In this document: positions 10,984 through 22,930 of the stretch, one piece after another
Layout of the letters: the number at the start of each line of letters is the position of its first letter
Numbering within the stretch: the first letter of the stretch is position 1
DNA from: Antedon mediterranea
Taxonomy: Eukaryota; Echinodermata; Crinoidea; Comatulida; Antedonidae
DNA: 64,000 bases
Direction of reading: 5' to 3'
NCBI RefSeq assembly: GCF_964355755.1
Contig: NC_092672.1
Span: 25,418,501 to 25,482,500, forward strand
Notes under the pieces: model-generated
What the model was told of the DNA's origin: nothing
What the model saw: the letters and a program-made list of their open reading frames with translations, nothing else
The model's database searches: none
Translations under genes and position numbers: made by a program

Positions 10984-13900
10984 GTAAATCCTGTATTCGA
11001 TCTACAATTTTCGAGAAACATTATGATCTGCTGAAATCAGAAGGAACTGACTTGGTGTTTTCTACTAGAACAAGAAGTGCAACTCGATGTTCTGTGTTGT
11101 GTCTGAGTCTTGCTCCTGACTGTCAATCATTTCACTATGACGTCACATCAAAATCATGTGAATTATCTGGCAGTTTGAGATTCGGAAACACTGGAGATAA
11201 GGGTGTATACTCACTTCGAACAAATGTACGTATTTTCTCGAAGGGAGTAGTGAATAAAAAAGCTTTGATAATTCGTATGTTATTCGGTCGTCCCTATCAC
11301 TCCTTAAGTCAATGTTTTTTGTACACTTTGATCTGAATATATCATTAAAAGAAAAAAACTTCAATTTAACATAGTCATGACGGGAACTCATGTACACATC
11401 GGTTTGCACAAAAGTAGTGGGGGTTGTAGGAAAATTCTCCCACATAATTACTATTTCAGATATTGACATTGTCAACAAATTGTGTATTGTGGATTTAAGC
11501 CATGGAGCAATAATTAAATACATATTTTCCATTTTGAAACAAATTTTTAAATCAAAATAAAAACAAAAATAAAAATGTTTTATTATCGTAGGCATACGAT
11601 TAAGAGTTTATTTACGTGTCTTATCAACAGGCTTTTATTGCCGTATTTTTCATTAAATTTATGTGAAAGATTGCCAGGATATTTTGAAAACGTCAAGAAA
11701 AAGTGGATTATACCCAATTGCCAAAAGTGGTAGAAACGGATTGCTTGTATACTGTGATATGGACACTGATGGAGGAGGATGGACGGTAAAGTATATCAAC
11801 ATGTTTATAAATTGTATATAGTCAATTGGATTTAACCATTATTTTATTCATTCAAGTGAAATTCGTCTATTAATTTCAAACCTGAAAATGCAATATTCAC
11901 AGGTATAATAGTTTTAAAGTTCAAATGGGCTTCGTCAGATTTAGGACAAACATTATATTGAATAATTAAGTTAATAGTTGCTAGTAGCAACTCGTATATT
12001 TGAAGAGACGGTGACTCAACACGATCCGCAATTGATACCAAGTGTAACCTCTTTCAATTATGCAGTAATCCAAATTCTTTTAAACAGAGATAAAAGTGCT
12101 AAATGTATATTTTAGGTTTTCCAACGACGTGAAGATAATTCAGTAGATTTTTATCGGTATTGGGAGGAGTATAAACATGGTTTTGGAAATATTTGCGGTG
12201 AGTTCTGGTTGGGGAATGACAATATACATGAGATGACGTCATCGGGAAAGTACAACCTTCGAATTGATATGAAAAAGGATTCTGGTGAAGCATACTATAC
12301 AGTATACGAATCCTTCAGAATCATGAATGAAAGTGAATGCTACACTTTGGAACTTGGAAATCTAATAAACGGCAACACTGGTAAATGCAGAGATTGTAAT
12401 TATTAATAAGCTTACACTATTAACTAACTTTCAATAAAAAACCATCTTATTATTATTATTGCTGTGTTGTTATGTAATAAAGACAAGAGCAATTTTTAAT
12501 GTTTAGGTTCTGTATGGCGATTTTCCAATTTGTAAGTTTGCGCGTGAGATGACGTGGGCCTAATAGTGTGTTTAACTTAGTTTCTTTTTTTGCTATCTGT
12601 TTTTATTTGTTTCATCCCATGAAAGTGGCTGGACGTTAGGTTTATACCCGTACTGCATTTTAATGTAATCTATAATGTATTGAATAATCCTGCTGACAGT
12701 ATAGGATTAGAATATATCAGAATTATGCCTATACACCTTGCATCACGTGCCGTTTGGAATCAGTTCTACCTCTAACTGAAAGTGATATTTATAATAATGG
12801 TTCACATTCAGCTTTTGGTTAAACAAAAAGCAAGCTTGTGTTTTTTTTTTTAGAAATACACTATGTCGTGTCTATATACATCATTTGGGACTTTTAGATT
12901 ATTTAAGTGAACTTGCACACAACAGTCATGTCAACATGGGTCGTAGTCACGTCAACATGGGTTGTAGTCGACTGTTCTCGTCGACAGATTATGATAGAAC
13001 TTTTAGATTAAGTGACATACGTTGACGTGTCAGTAGTGAACGTATGACGTAATGACCTTGGGATCTGACTTTGTAATCTATTTAGTAGAGTGCTTACCGT
13101 GGTGCTATTCCACCGCACTTAGTCGGTGGAAATACACGGGCCTAGGTCTGTCCGAGATCCTTCATTTTCTGAACGAAGCCTTCCGTCCTTAATGATAAGA
13201 CCCAGGCCATAACCTGTATTATTAAATGTTTTATTTAAAATAACCAATACAAAACAATAGTTTTGCAGTGTTTTGACGTCATGCGTCCACTGGTACGCAC
13301 GTCAGCTGAACAAGCGCTCAAATTTGCCAGTCAAAGTATCAGTCGCCTAGCGCATGCGCATATCATAAAATGACGTAATAGGGTAGCAGTCGACATAGTG
13401 GACGTGAAAATCTAAAAGTCCCTATTTTCTCCAAGAAGTAAAACATACTACAGTGGCCTAGCCTTCTGCACAAAAACAGTTTTAGACTATACTAGGCCCA
13501 TGCTGTTGAACTAATACACAAGAGTGTTAAAAAAATAATTAATTTTGTTTATATACTAAGTATGTTGAATGGACAGAATATTTCATTTGCTGAAAAGTTC
13601 AATAGAGTTCAATAGAGAAATCTTTCAACTCATGAAATATTTTCACCATCAACTCAAAACATTTATTTTGATACTGTATAAGAAAACACGTTACTTTTGT
13701 TTCTAACCAAATTTCGGAAATGTGTTTGTCTTAGAAATAATGTATTTAATATTTATTTCATTATAATTATATTCAGATTTATTTATTTACTATTATTTTT
13801 TAGTTGATGTATTGGAGCATGGTCCAGGGCAATGCTTTTCGACACGTGACAAAGATAATGATGACAGGGAAGATGAATGTGCCAAGATATTTAAAGGGGC

Positions 13901-14027
13901 CTGGTGGTTTCAAAGTTGTTATACATGTTATTTAAATGGAGAGTATGGGAATTCATTTAATTGTTTTACTAACACTAGAAATCATCTGGCCCTGAGTTGG
14001 GCCGAAATGAAAATGAAGCGTGACTAG
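10984..14027 (+). CDS. Fibrinogen-related lectin with an apple/PAN domain (first exon not found)
   Basis: Likely a secreted ficolin/FREP-type lectin; in this family the fibrinogen domain binds acetylated sugars or other surface ligands. Coding exons: 10984-11229, 11670-11785, 12116-12380, 13804-14027 (stop TAG). Phases agree at every join. The first exon is flanked by phase-1 introns and encodes a PAN/apple-like domain (CIRSTIFEKHY..., CSVLCLSLAPDCQSFHYD, CELSGSLRF). The fibrinogen domain begins CQDILKTSRKSG and contains YCDMDTDGGGWT, the VFQRR block, GEFWLGNDNIH, a calcium-site-like DKDNDDREDEC and KGAWWF. It is about 200 residues, slightly short, with a compressed C-terminal loop. Extra cysteines (NICGEF, SECYTL, YTCYL) are unusual. 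No signal peptide exon was identified between the Penelope dimer and 10984; it may lie farther upstream. The donor after the PAN exon was chosen at 11230 to satisfy phase; 11226 is the alternative GT. Confidence 0.8.
12381..13803. other. Third visible intron of the lectin gene
   Basis: Starts GGTAAATG and ends TTTTTTAG. It carries a MITE at 12887-13422; the remainder holds nothing recognised. Confidence 0.7.
12887..13422. mobile_element. 536-bp MITE in lectin intron
   Basis: Perfect 14-bp terminal inverted repeats GGGACTTTTAGATT / AATCTAAAAGTCCC. Internal short palindromes such as TCGACTGTTCTCGTCGA are present. There is no open frame. A target duplication was not clear. Confidence 0.7.
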
Positions 14028-14194
14028 TACTCATATCATGTTTAAAGATGTTTTGACTCACAAAAACACAAACAAATTAAGATGATTAAAATCTGGGCCT
14101 GAGTTGGGCCGAAATGAAAATGAAGCGTGACTAGTACTCATATCATGTTTAAAGATGTTTTGACTCACAAAAACACAAACAAGTTAAGATGAAT
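13991..14194 (+). repeat. 107-bp tandem duplication of the lectin gene 3' end
   Basis: CCTGAGTTGGGCCGAAATGA starts at 13991 and again at 14098. The two ~97-bp copies differ at only about one base, so the stop codon and early 3' UTR are present twice. Only the first is in frame. Confidence 0.9.
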
Positions 14195-14860
14195 ATAATC
14201 AGACTTTTAATATGCCTGTTTGCAGTTTTAATGAAGTTATTCACTTCCATAGAAGAAGGAACGAACAAAATAATGATTTACAAAAAAAGGCTGTACTTTA
14301 TATATTTCAAGTCTATTCAAATAATTCTACAAAAAGACCTTTTGATGGGATTTGAAAGAAAGATCTGCACAAACGCAATGCCCAATATGATTCAAATTTG
14401 TTAATTTGTTTATATTATTTCATTTCTAAAAACACAACAAGACAAAACAAACAAAAAATGGTTATCAACAAAAATGTGTTAATACTGACAGTCCATGCAA
14501 TATTTTTCTTCTTCATTATAATATCATCTTAATATATAATTTTCTACATATAATTTTCCATATAATATTCCATTATAACATATTTCACACCTGACTCTGC
14601 TTCGTGTTAATTAATTTTGTTTACAGTTTATGCAACACTCTAAAGTTGAACACGTCTTTATTTGTTTAGCGTATTGTAAGGATCGACGTGAACCACCAAA
14701 AAACTGCAGTTAGGCCAATAAATCGTAATACCGTGTAATACCGTAGTTCATAATGCTAAGTTGTATTTCCTCATGTATATTTACATACATAATGAATTAA
14801 TATGAGTTATTAAGGATGTTAATCATACTCCGCTAGTTAGTTGATAATCTAAATGATTAG
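14195..14860. other. Intergenic or 3' UTR, no gene seen
   Basis: Low-complexity AT-rich sequence downstream of the lectin stop. No polyadenylation signal was singled out. Confidence 0.4.
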
Positions 14861-14869
14861 TGTAATGTT

Positions 14870-15443
14870 TGTGGGTAAGGTGAAGAAGATAAAAAACATT
14901 TTTCTGTTTATTTGTAGTACTGTATTAAGTTACATTGTATTAGAATTGAAGAATTGCAAACACTTACGTAATCTTATTGCAATGAATACTTTTGTAGATA
15001 CTTGGGTTAATTTATTTCTGATGACCTATCTTTTAAGGTTCAATATGTTCTAGGAAGCACGTTATTTCATAAAAATAATTCTCACGATATTTATGCTGTG
15101 TTTGACAGTTAGTGTAAAATGTATACAAGCCGTGCTTGGAAACTAAGAAATGCAATTGTATTACAATTACTTTTACTGTTTTATTTTAAAAAAGTGTTTC
15201 TTTTCCATTGATGTTGCAAAATTAGTAGTTGTATTAGTGTAGTTTTAGTTTGAAAATAAGTTTTGGAATAGCGTCGATTCAAATTTTATGTCGTTATCTC
15301 AAATATGTTTTATTTAGTTTCAGTTTTTATTTTTCATTGTTTTTGTATTAAATTTTGTAATTGGTATGGACGCATCATCTACGCATGTGTGCCACTGTTC
15401 AAAAAATGTTGTTCCAAATAAATATTATTATTATTATTATTAA
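14870..15443 (+). mobile_element. Probable LINE 3' remnant with (ATT)n tail
   Basis: A much-degraded RT-like tail (fragments resembling ...RYLG... and ...KVQYVLG... in shifting frames) ends in a short conserved-looking MDASSTHVCHCSKNVVPNK stretch running into (TTA)n at 15427-15443. Many LINEs end this way. Identification is by pattern only. Confidence 0.4.
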
Positions 15444-15463
15444 ATATGGTACACACGCGCAGA

Positions 15464-15505
15464 GCTCCTCACCAAAGATCTTATATAAGATCTTTGCTCC
15501 TCACC
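15464..15505. repeat. 24-bp perfect palindrome between 10-bp direct repeats
   Basis: CAAAGATCTTATATAAGATCTTTG (15473-15496) is split here as arms CAAAGATCTTAT and ATAAGATCTTTG. GCTCCTCACC precedes it (15464-15473) and follows it (15496-15505), overlapping by one base on each side. Confidence 0.9.
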
Positions 15506-16745
15506 GATTAAAAAGGGGGGATTTCCCGTTCTCATTTAGCAAGTCTAAAGAGTCTCCAAAGATATTTTTCTGTAGTTTGTAAATGGACAATGTCCATGTT
15601 CTGTCATATGCCCCGGCCTTACGACCTCTCCATGGAAACTGTTATTTTAATCGAATGTTTCTTTCACCGATGTCTTATATTAGGCATAATCCAGTAAACA
15701 AAATGATCAAGGTTATTGCTTAAAATCACGGTTATGCAAGGCAGTAAGTTCATTCTTGTCTTTTTGAAGGAATCGTGTAGCACTCGAATTGCATCAATTG
15801 GTCTATCTGAAAACCATTAAAAGTAGGCGCATAACATATACAGTGATTGTATTGAAGATGTGATAGGCTTATCACATGTTTTAAACATAAAACATGAAGA
15901 ATGAAAAAAAAATGTTCCATCTCTATAAACTTAAGGACAAGAAAATAAAATCGTTTGATTTACAACCGATAGTATATTGAAACACACTGTAATGTCCTAC
16001 CTTGTTTTTCTTTTTCAATTAGTCTATTAAAATTATAAGCTATAAAAATGTTACTGTTTTGTTATGACCTTTTATTATCAATGAAAACATAGAAAGGTTT
16101 CAATCTATTATAGTTACCATGAAATCATTAAAAGTATTAAATATCCAGGCCTAAATCTAACATCGAAATAAACTTGTTGATTTCTTAATTTTGCAATTTT
16201 CTTTTATTTCATCAAATCAAAATTTCGTGGGCTATATTGAATTTTATAAATATTTCTATTTTGACTTTGCACATTTTATATGTCTGTAAATATATTAATG
16301 ATAATTTAATTATCATCTTCTATTCATATTAGTCAATTTTCATGTTGGTATTTTCAATTTTTAATTTTTTCAATTATATAATGAATACATTTTATGTTAT
16401 GCTTATTTTATATAGCTTAATATTGTGCAATATTGAATTCTATTTTGAGCTTATTAAACTCCACATAAGTTTGGCTCTGATGTGTTTGTTTTTATAAACC
16501 GTACAGTAGGTTTCCTGAAAAAACTTTAGAACAAAAAATTCTACCTTGGTACATGGAACAATACTTTACTTTTAGTGTCTAATCGAGACAAAATAATTAT
16601 CTAATTTCATTTAAAGGAATGTGAATAATAAAAATGTGTTTTATAACTAGAATTAAAATATTTCTTAAACTGTTACTCTAATATTTTATAGAAGGCCTAG
16701 GCCTATGCGATCTATAATTTGTGAGTTAAATCGGAATTTGCTAAA
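15506..16745. other. Intergenic, no gene seen
   Basis: AT-rich, no supported exon or structured repeat. Confidence 0.45.
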
Positions 16746-16892
16746 TAGAAATCAAAAGAAACTGACTTGGTGCTTTCTTCTAAAACAAGAAGTGTAACTC
16801 GGTGTTCTGTGATGTATTTGAGACTTACCCCTGACTGTCAATCATTTTTCTATTACATCACATCAAACTCATGTGAATTATATCTGTGAGAT
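16746..16892 (+). pseudogene. Broken copy of the lectin PAN exon
   Basis: Closely matches 11035-11180 of the intact gene (ETDLVLSSKTRSVTRCS..., LTPDCQSFFY, SNSCELY). The reading frame ends in a stop right after SCELYL, and the upstream acceptor half of the exon is missing. CLSLAPDC has become YLRLTPDC, losing a cysteine. Confidence 0.75.
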
Positions 16893-17790
16893 TGGATTGG
16901 ATGAAAATGCTAATAATACCAGTAGATGTATGCGTAGTGTACAACAAATATATATATATATATTATACATAATATTCCTTAATTGCAAGACGTTGTTGTA
17001 AGCAAACAATCCATGTTTGATACGAATTTTATAATATGAAGATACAACTCCATCATAAAATAATGAGACAGGAATGTGGCAGGCCGATACCATGCGATAC
17101 AGACAATTCAAGTCTACAGTTTATTTTTCATTTTACAATTCTTGTGATGATGGCTACAGATTACATCGTGTTTGACTGTATTCATTCGCTCTGTGTTCAT
17201 TTTTACAATTTCCAGTTGTAACGCCAAAGTTCCTGTATTCGAGAGCCATCTGGGCAATTTCAAGAGCGTATGTATACATTTACGTAAGGACATAGGCCCG
17301 GACATAGGTTTTTATAGGACGTATTTAGAGTTTTATTTGTATTCGTATTAAGGACGTTTCAGTAAATCGCGCGTAACCCTTTTTTCTCAATGCTTTAGAA
17401 AGTGAGTTCATACTTTCCGTAATAAATTGCAACAGCAATTGAAAACTATTAGGCCTACAAATTAAGTTGAGTTAGATAATTATTCATTTATGATTAAAGT
17501 GAATAGATGTGCTTTATATGTAATTGTGCTTCGATGGTTCAAATACATACGTTATATTTACACATCGTTTGTTTTCTTCTTCCGACTGTGTAGATAATAA
17601 AGAACAACATACAATTGACAGGATACGATACATTCATAGTTAATAATAAAGACAACAATTGAAAAGTAAATTACGGCTATACACATGACATGCTGCTCGT
17701 TTGTTGGTCTGTGGATGAGAGAGAGAGAAACATCTTTTGTTCCTACATAGTCTTAATGGAGATAAAAGAGCTAATGTATAATTATTTTAG

Positions 17791-18063
17791 GTTTTTCAAC
17801 GGCGTGTGGGGACAATTCAATAGATTATTTTTATCGGTATTGGAAGGAGTATAAACATGGATTTGGAAATATTTGCGGTGAGTTCTGGTTGGGGAATGAC
17901 AATATACATGAGATGACGTCATCGGGAAAGTACAACCTTCGAATTGATATGAAAAAGGATTCTGGTGAAGCATACTATTCAGTATACGAATCCTTCAGAA
18001 TCAGGAATGAAAAAAGTGATGACTACACTTTGGAACTTGGAAATCTAATAAACGGCAACACTG
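17791..18063 (+). pseudogene. Broken copy of lectin fibrinogen exon (VFQRR exon)
   Basis: Same exon as 12116-12380, with splice-like edges kept (TTTTAG before, GGTATAA after). A 2-base insertion just after VFQRR shifts the frame into a TAG. After that, GEFWLGNDNIHEMTSSGKY to NLINGNTG is almost unchanged, with in-frame 3-base insertions elsewhere. Strong conservation after the shift implies recent duplication. Confidence 0.8.
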
Positions 18064-19788
18064 GTATAATAATGCAGAGATTGTTATTAATGTTAAACCT
18101 GCATTATTAACTAATTTTTATACAAACCAAAATCAGACCAAATTTGTTGAAGATAAAAGCCATTTTCAAATTGTATGTTTTAATTTTATTCCAATATTTA
18201 AACTCGCGCGGGAAATGCTGTGGGCATAAAGTTATTTAATTTTGGGTTTTCCACTTCTTGGTTTCATGACAGTGCCTGGGCGTTATACTAGTTCACATCT
18301 GTACCGACCGTCATGACTAGAATTCTAGTGATAATATTTATAAACTGAATTTAGCTTGCGCGGCTATTACAGTAAATAAATAAGAGGCTTATATAAGATA
18401 TACTATTTAGTAAAATATCACTGGTTAAAAATCTAAAGAAGCTTTGTTCCACAGGACGTGTTTCATATGGACAGTTTGAAATAAAGTTGAATTGAATTGT
18501 AATGCAGCACGTGGTGACCAATCACAGGCAATATTAAGATCTGTCTATCAAACTGGTTGTCAGAGTTTGATAGTGTAGAGATTTATTTGAATTATTGCTT
18601 GTGTTTTAAACAAACTTGTCGCATTTTGTAATAACCTGTCGTGTATTATAACAAAAACTTGTAACAATTAAGCTGTGGTATTTTGTAATAAATAATAATT
18701 TAATTTTTTTAATCCAATCAAATATGATAAATAAAATAAGAACAATGATTTGTTTTATCGTCACATTATAATTTCTCTTACTAATCATAACGTCATTTTA
18801 TTGTACTTATATGCAAATATTATTTCCATCAAAAGCAATAACTATAATGGTATGGTAATGGTATATGGTATAATGAATATAGGATGAGACTGTTTCGATT
18901 TTGTTTGTTTTATGCTGTGAGAAATGCATTATTTATTTAGTTATCGTCGATCGCTATCGCTATAGTATAAATGGGCCATAAGTTAGTTCTGATGATTCAA
19001 CAATCAGATCTGTAAACTTTGGTATTCTGCAGTTTCTTGTATCCTAAAAATACTGTATAACCTTTCTCCCTCGATATAATCAGCTGCAGGTATACATTTG
19101 TCATTATTTATTTTACATAATGTTGGAATCAATTCTGTTATCAAATTGCAATGACACTAGGATTAGTCAGTTTAATCGTGTTTATTTTTTAAATTTTGTA
19201 TGATTGTAAGCATTATTCTGCTTAACTTTTCGTATCATTATAAAAGATTCAATATTGTTTTTTCTCCTTATGGGCTATACGATTGAAGTTATTTTCAACA
19301 TTCAATGTATTTAAATGAATAACTCGATGGATAAAATTGATAAATTGATAACAATAAGAGCACTAGCATTCATCAGATAGTTGTTAAGAATTGCTTTATT
19401 TATCAAACCAGTTATTTCTATCTTATGAATGAACTTCGTTATCTCAGATATAAACACATACTTTATTTTGAAAACTGGCATAAGTTACACTTTCAAAGAG
19501 CACGTTTGATAAATACAATAAAATCAGCACAACATCCTTCTTTTTTAAAGTTTAGGAAAACATACTCGCTGTATTGATTGAAACTCCCGCAATTTATGGA
19601 CATGGTAGATAGTGTGATTTCTGTTATTATTAGATATTGTACGCAATCTAATCATAACACATCAGTAAAACGAACAAGTAATTAGTAACAATGCGCGTAT
19701 TGATTGATAGATATAATTTTTTTTTACTAGCAAATTCAATTAATTTTTAAAAAGCCGTTATTCTTATTATCAATATGACGCGTACGCA
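18064..19788. other. Intergenic, no gene seen
   Basis: AT-rich with no recognised exon. The fibrinogen-domain C-terminal exon expected after 18063 was not found. Confidence 0.45.
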
Positions 19789-20085
19789 TTTTTAAAACCT
19801 TATTTTATTAAAATAGAAACTACGAACGAATATTATATATTTGCCGATGGTAAATATTATGTATTAAGAATTATATGCTTTGCAGTAGGGTTGATGATGG
19901 GGTAATAAAAAAGTGCAAGGCAATGGTGCAAGTCAAAGATTTATACGAGGCATCGTTTTTAAAACAATATTTTATTAAAAATAGAAACTACGTACGAATA
20001 TTATATATTTGCCGATGATAAATATTATGTATTAAGAACATACGCTTTGCAGTAGGGTTGATGATGGGTTATAACAGTGCGAGGC
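19789..20085 (+). repeat. Direct repeat, two ~130-bp copies
   Basis: TTTTATTAAAATAGAAACTA to GCAGTAGGGTTGATGATGGG occurs at about 19800-19902 and again at about 19965-20070, with a period near 165 bp. Only small differences separate them. Confidence 0.8.
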
Positions 20086-20393
20086 ATCGTTTTGAATCAA
20101 CCAAAAAATGCGAGGCATCATTATCCTTTATCAAAAGTGCGATGCAGAGGAAGAAATCAACGAAATTGATGATGTAGACTAGGCCTAATACGTGGACAAT
20201 AATGAAAATCGCTCGTTCTACTAAAGAAATATTGTATGAATACAGCAATAATTGTTATAAAACATTGATTAAAATATTTTCCACATAGGCCTCTAGGTTA
20301 GGGCTAAGCATATTTGCTAAAGTGTGATTTTAGGCCTAGAATATGTTGATTGTCGAACGATTGAGTCCAGACGATTGGTAATCACAGCATATG

Positions 20394-20664
20394 CTCCGAA
20401 ATGACAGAGAGAAGTCTGTGCGTTGCTAAAAACCATGTGCCTCGCACTTTTGGAAATGATGAAATGATGTGTTTCGAAACTTCTAAGAATGCCAAAATTG
20501 GTAAACATTCATTACCTCTGTACTGTAATATGAACACTGATGGAGAAGCATGGACGGTATATCAACATGTTTATCAATTGTATATAGTCAAGTACAGTGG
20601 ATTAAACCACTATTTTATTCAGTGGACTGAAATTAGTCCATTAATTTCAAACATACATTTTTAG
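20394..20664 (+). pseudogene. Diverged copy of lectin fibrinogen first exon plus intron start
   Basis: Resembles 11700-11900: SKNAKIGKHSLPLYCNMNTDGEAWT corresponds to the YCDMDTDGGGWT exon, and the following intron bases (TATATCAACATGTTTAT...) also match. The GGGW motif is altered to GEAW and the upstream cysteine block is gone. Confidence 0.65.
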
Positions 20665-20686
20665 TTCTGTAGTTCAAATGGACTTG

Positions 20687-21010
20687 TTACCACCGCTAAT
20701 CTAAAAAACGCCAGCTAATGTCGAAACAACCGTTAATGCAGAACAATCCACCACTAATGTAGAGGATATATTCAATATAAAAATACGTGGACAGAGAACA
20801 AGAAAACATCACACAAAACCAGGCAGAGACAGGATTCCTACCTATTGCACTGATTGTATAAAAAACTCCACTACATAAGCTGGTGTTGATTTTTATTTAC
20901 TACATAAGCTGTTGGTGTCTCTACATTAGCCGGAGGTTTTACTACATTAGCGGTGGACTGTTCTACATTAACGGTTGCTTCGACATTAGCTGGCGTTTTC
21001 TACTACAGGT
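20687..21010. mobile_element. Foldback element with ACATTAGCGG-type arms
   Basis: Arms of about 75 bp at 20687-20764 and 20938-21010 are inverted. Each is made of degenerate short units containing TAATGTAG or CTACATTAGCGG. There is no coding content. Confidence 0.7.
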
Positions 21011-21659
21011 GGACGGAAACCTCTTTTCTCACCACTGGTCAAGAAATTAATCATTATGAATATCTGAGCAACCACTGATGAGAAAGTGATAATTTTGGTC
21101 TCAAATTACTCGCAAAGTATATGTTTACATTTATTATAATGTAATAACAATCATAAAACTTTAAATAATTCCCAATTTTGACCTTTGACATATAGCCGGC
21201 ACAAACGCTTAGAGCACTTTTTTTCATATCATTTTTTTCATATCTCAGAAATTGTTTGGTTGATATGAGCGTAGTTGGTGTCAAAATACTCAAAAGATAC
21301 ATATTTATATTCACTCTCCTAATGGACAATTTTTGCCTAAAATGACTATGAAACGTTATTTTTTACCGTTGGTCAAGAAAATTGCCATATCAATATCTCA
21401 TCAACTACTAGTCAGAAAGTTATAAATTTAGTTTCAAATTACTCGCAAAGTATATATTTATATTTGTTCAAAACTATAGAAATAAACAGAATGTTAAAAA
21501 ACACCTATTTTGACATTTAACCTATAGCCTGCCCAAACGCCTATCTATATGAGCACAATGGAAAAACAAATCTTCGCCTTGGATACATACATCAACTATC
21601 TCAGAACATGAAACGTAGATTTGATAACATCAGTTCTTACTATTACGATAATTGTTCAA

Positions 21660-22160
21660 TATTTATATATTATAAAGGGTTTTGAAACAAAATTTCTAAT
21701 TTAATCGGTAGATTTTCCACCGTGCCGTAGAAGTAATTTCCGGGTTCACGGTGTGTTCACGGGTTTAACTTGCAACTTCCTGGTTTCAACTAAATTGGCC
21801 GTTGGTGGCGATAGCCATTTTAGATTTTTTTTATTTTCGGACCACGCCTGTCAAGCGGTCAGTAGTCGAAAAATAAAAATTATACTGCAAATTAATAAAG
21901 ATCAAATTAAATATAGTCATAAAGCATCAAAGCATATAGTGGGAAATAGTATATAAAATTAAATCCGAAGAACTGATGATACAACTTTTTTTTTTTAAAT
22001 CGAGTGAAACCCAGATAGCCAAGTTGTTGAGTAAGCTCAGGAGGAATAACCTAACTCCCGTTAGAACCCTGGGATACTTCTGCGCATGTTGCAAGCCGTC
22101 TAAAACATCTTCTTCCTTGGGCCAAAATGGCCCAATGTGTCGCGGAAGTTAGTCTCAAAA
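21660..22160 (+). mobile_element. Helitron-like fragment related to 46005-47185
   Basis: In inverted orientation this matches the interior of the Helitron at 46005-47185: TCGGTAGATTTTCC, GATAGCCATTTTAGATT, AATTAATAAAGATCAAATTA and CGAGTGAAACCCAGATAGCC all have counterparts. Neither a TC start nor a CTAG hairpin end was located, so it is a partial copy. Confidence 0.55.
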
Positions 22161-22499
22161 GACTAAAACACTAAAATAAATGTACTAAACTAAATAATGT
22201 ATTAATTATACCAATTAGTGTGGTATTTAATTGAATAAACTATTGTCTTCACTTCCTGGAGGATGAGCTCACACTCTAGTTTTGAATAACTAGCAAATAT
22301 TGTTGTACACTCGTATTGATTGATATTGACAAAGGACTCTATATTGGACCACTGATCAAGAAAATGGTCATACGAATATTTAGCAACCAGGTCACAGTGA
22401 TAGCTTTGGTCTCAAATTAATAGGAATTAATATGTTTATTACTTTAAATTAAAGTCGAAATATAACAAGTTATGAAAAAGTGGAGACTTTTCAGTGGTA

Positions 22500-22930
22500 A
22501 ATTTGTTGAACCCACAAGAAAACGCCCACAAATGGGAAACAACCACAAATGTGAAAACACATCACCCGTAAACGTGAAAATAGCGCCCACAAATGTGAAA
22601 AAAATACCAATTTATATCAAATTTAATGCTAGACTAAAGCCATTGTGATACTTAAGCTTAGTATTTTACGAGTTAATGTTCATATAGGCCTATTTATATA
22701 CATTAATTTGTTGGTTTTTTTTTACATTTGTGGGTGAAAATTTCTTCTTTGTTTTACATTTGTGAACGATAGTGTCTTTTTTTTACATTTGCGGGTGTTA
22801 GCACAATTGTGGGCGATGATCGTTTTCACATTTGTGGGCGTTTTCACATTTGTGGGTGGTGCGTTTGTCACATTTGTGGTTGTTTTCACATTTGGGGGTG
22901 TTTTCAAATGTGTGCGTTCAACATGGATTA
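22500..22930. repeat. Foldback built of a CACATTTGTGGGCG minisatellite
   Basis: At 22510-22610 the unit reads CCCACAAATGTGAAAA. At 22722-22925 it reads TTTTCACATTTGTGGGCG in at least eight degenerate copies. The two blocks face each other, so a single strand could form a long hairpin. Apparent frames rich in NVKT are an artefact of the repeat. Confidence 0.8.

Noticed and set aside
11143-11595. 150-codon minus-strand frame in the lectin gene
   Set aside because: Antisense to the PAN exon and intron, no recognisable domain.
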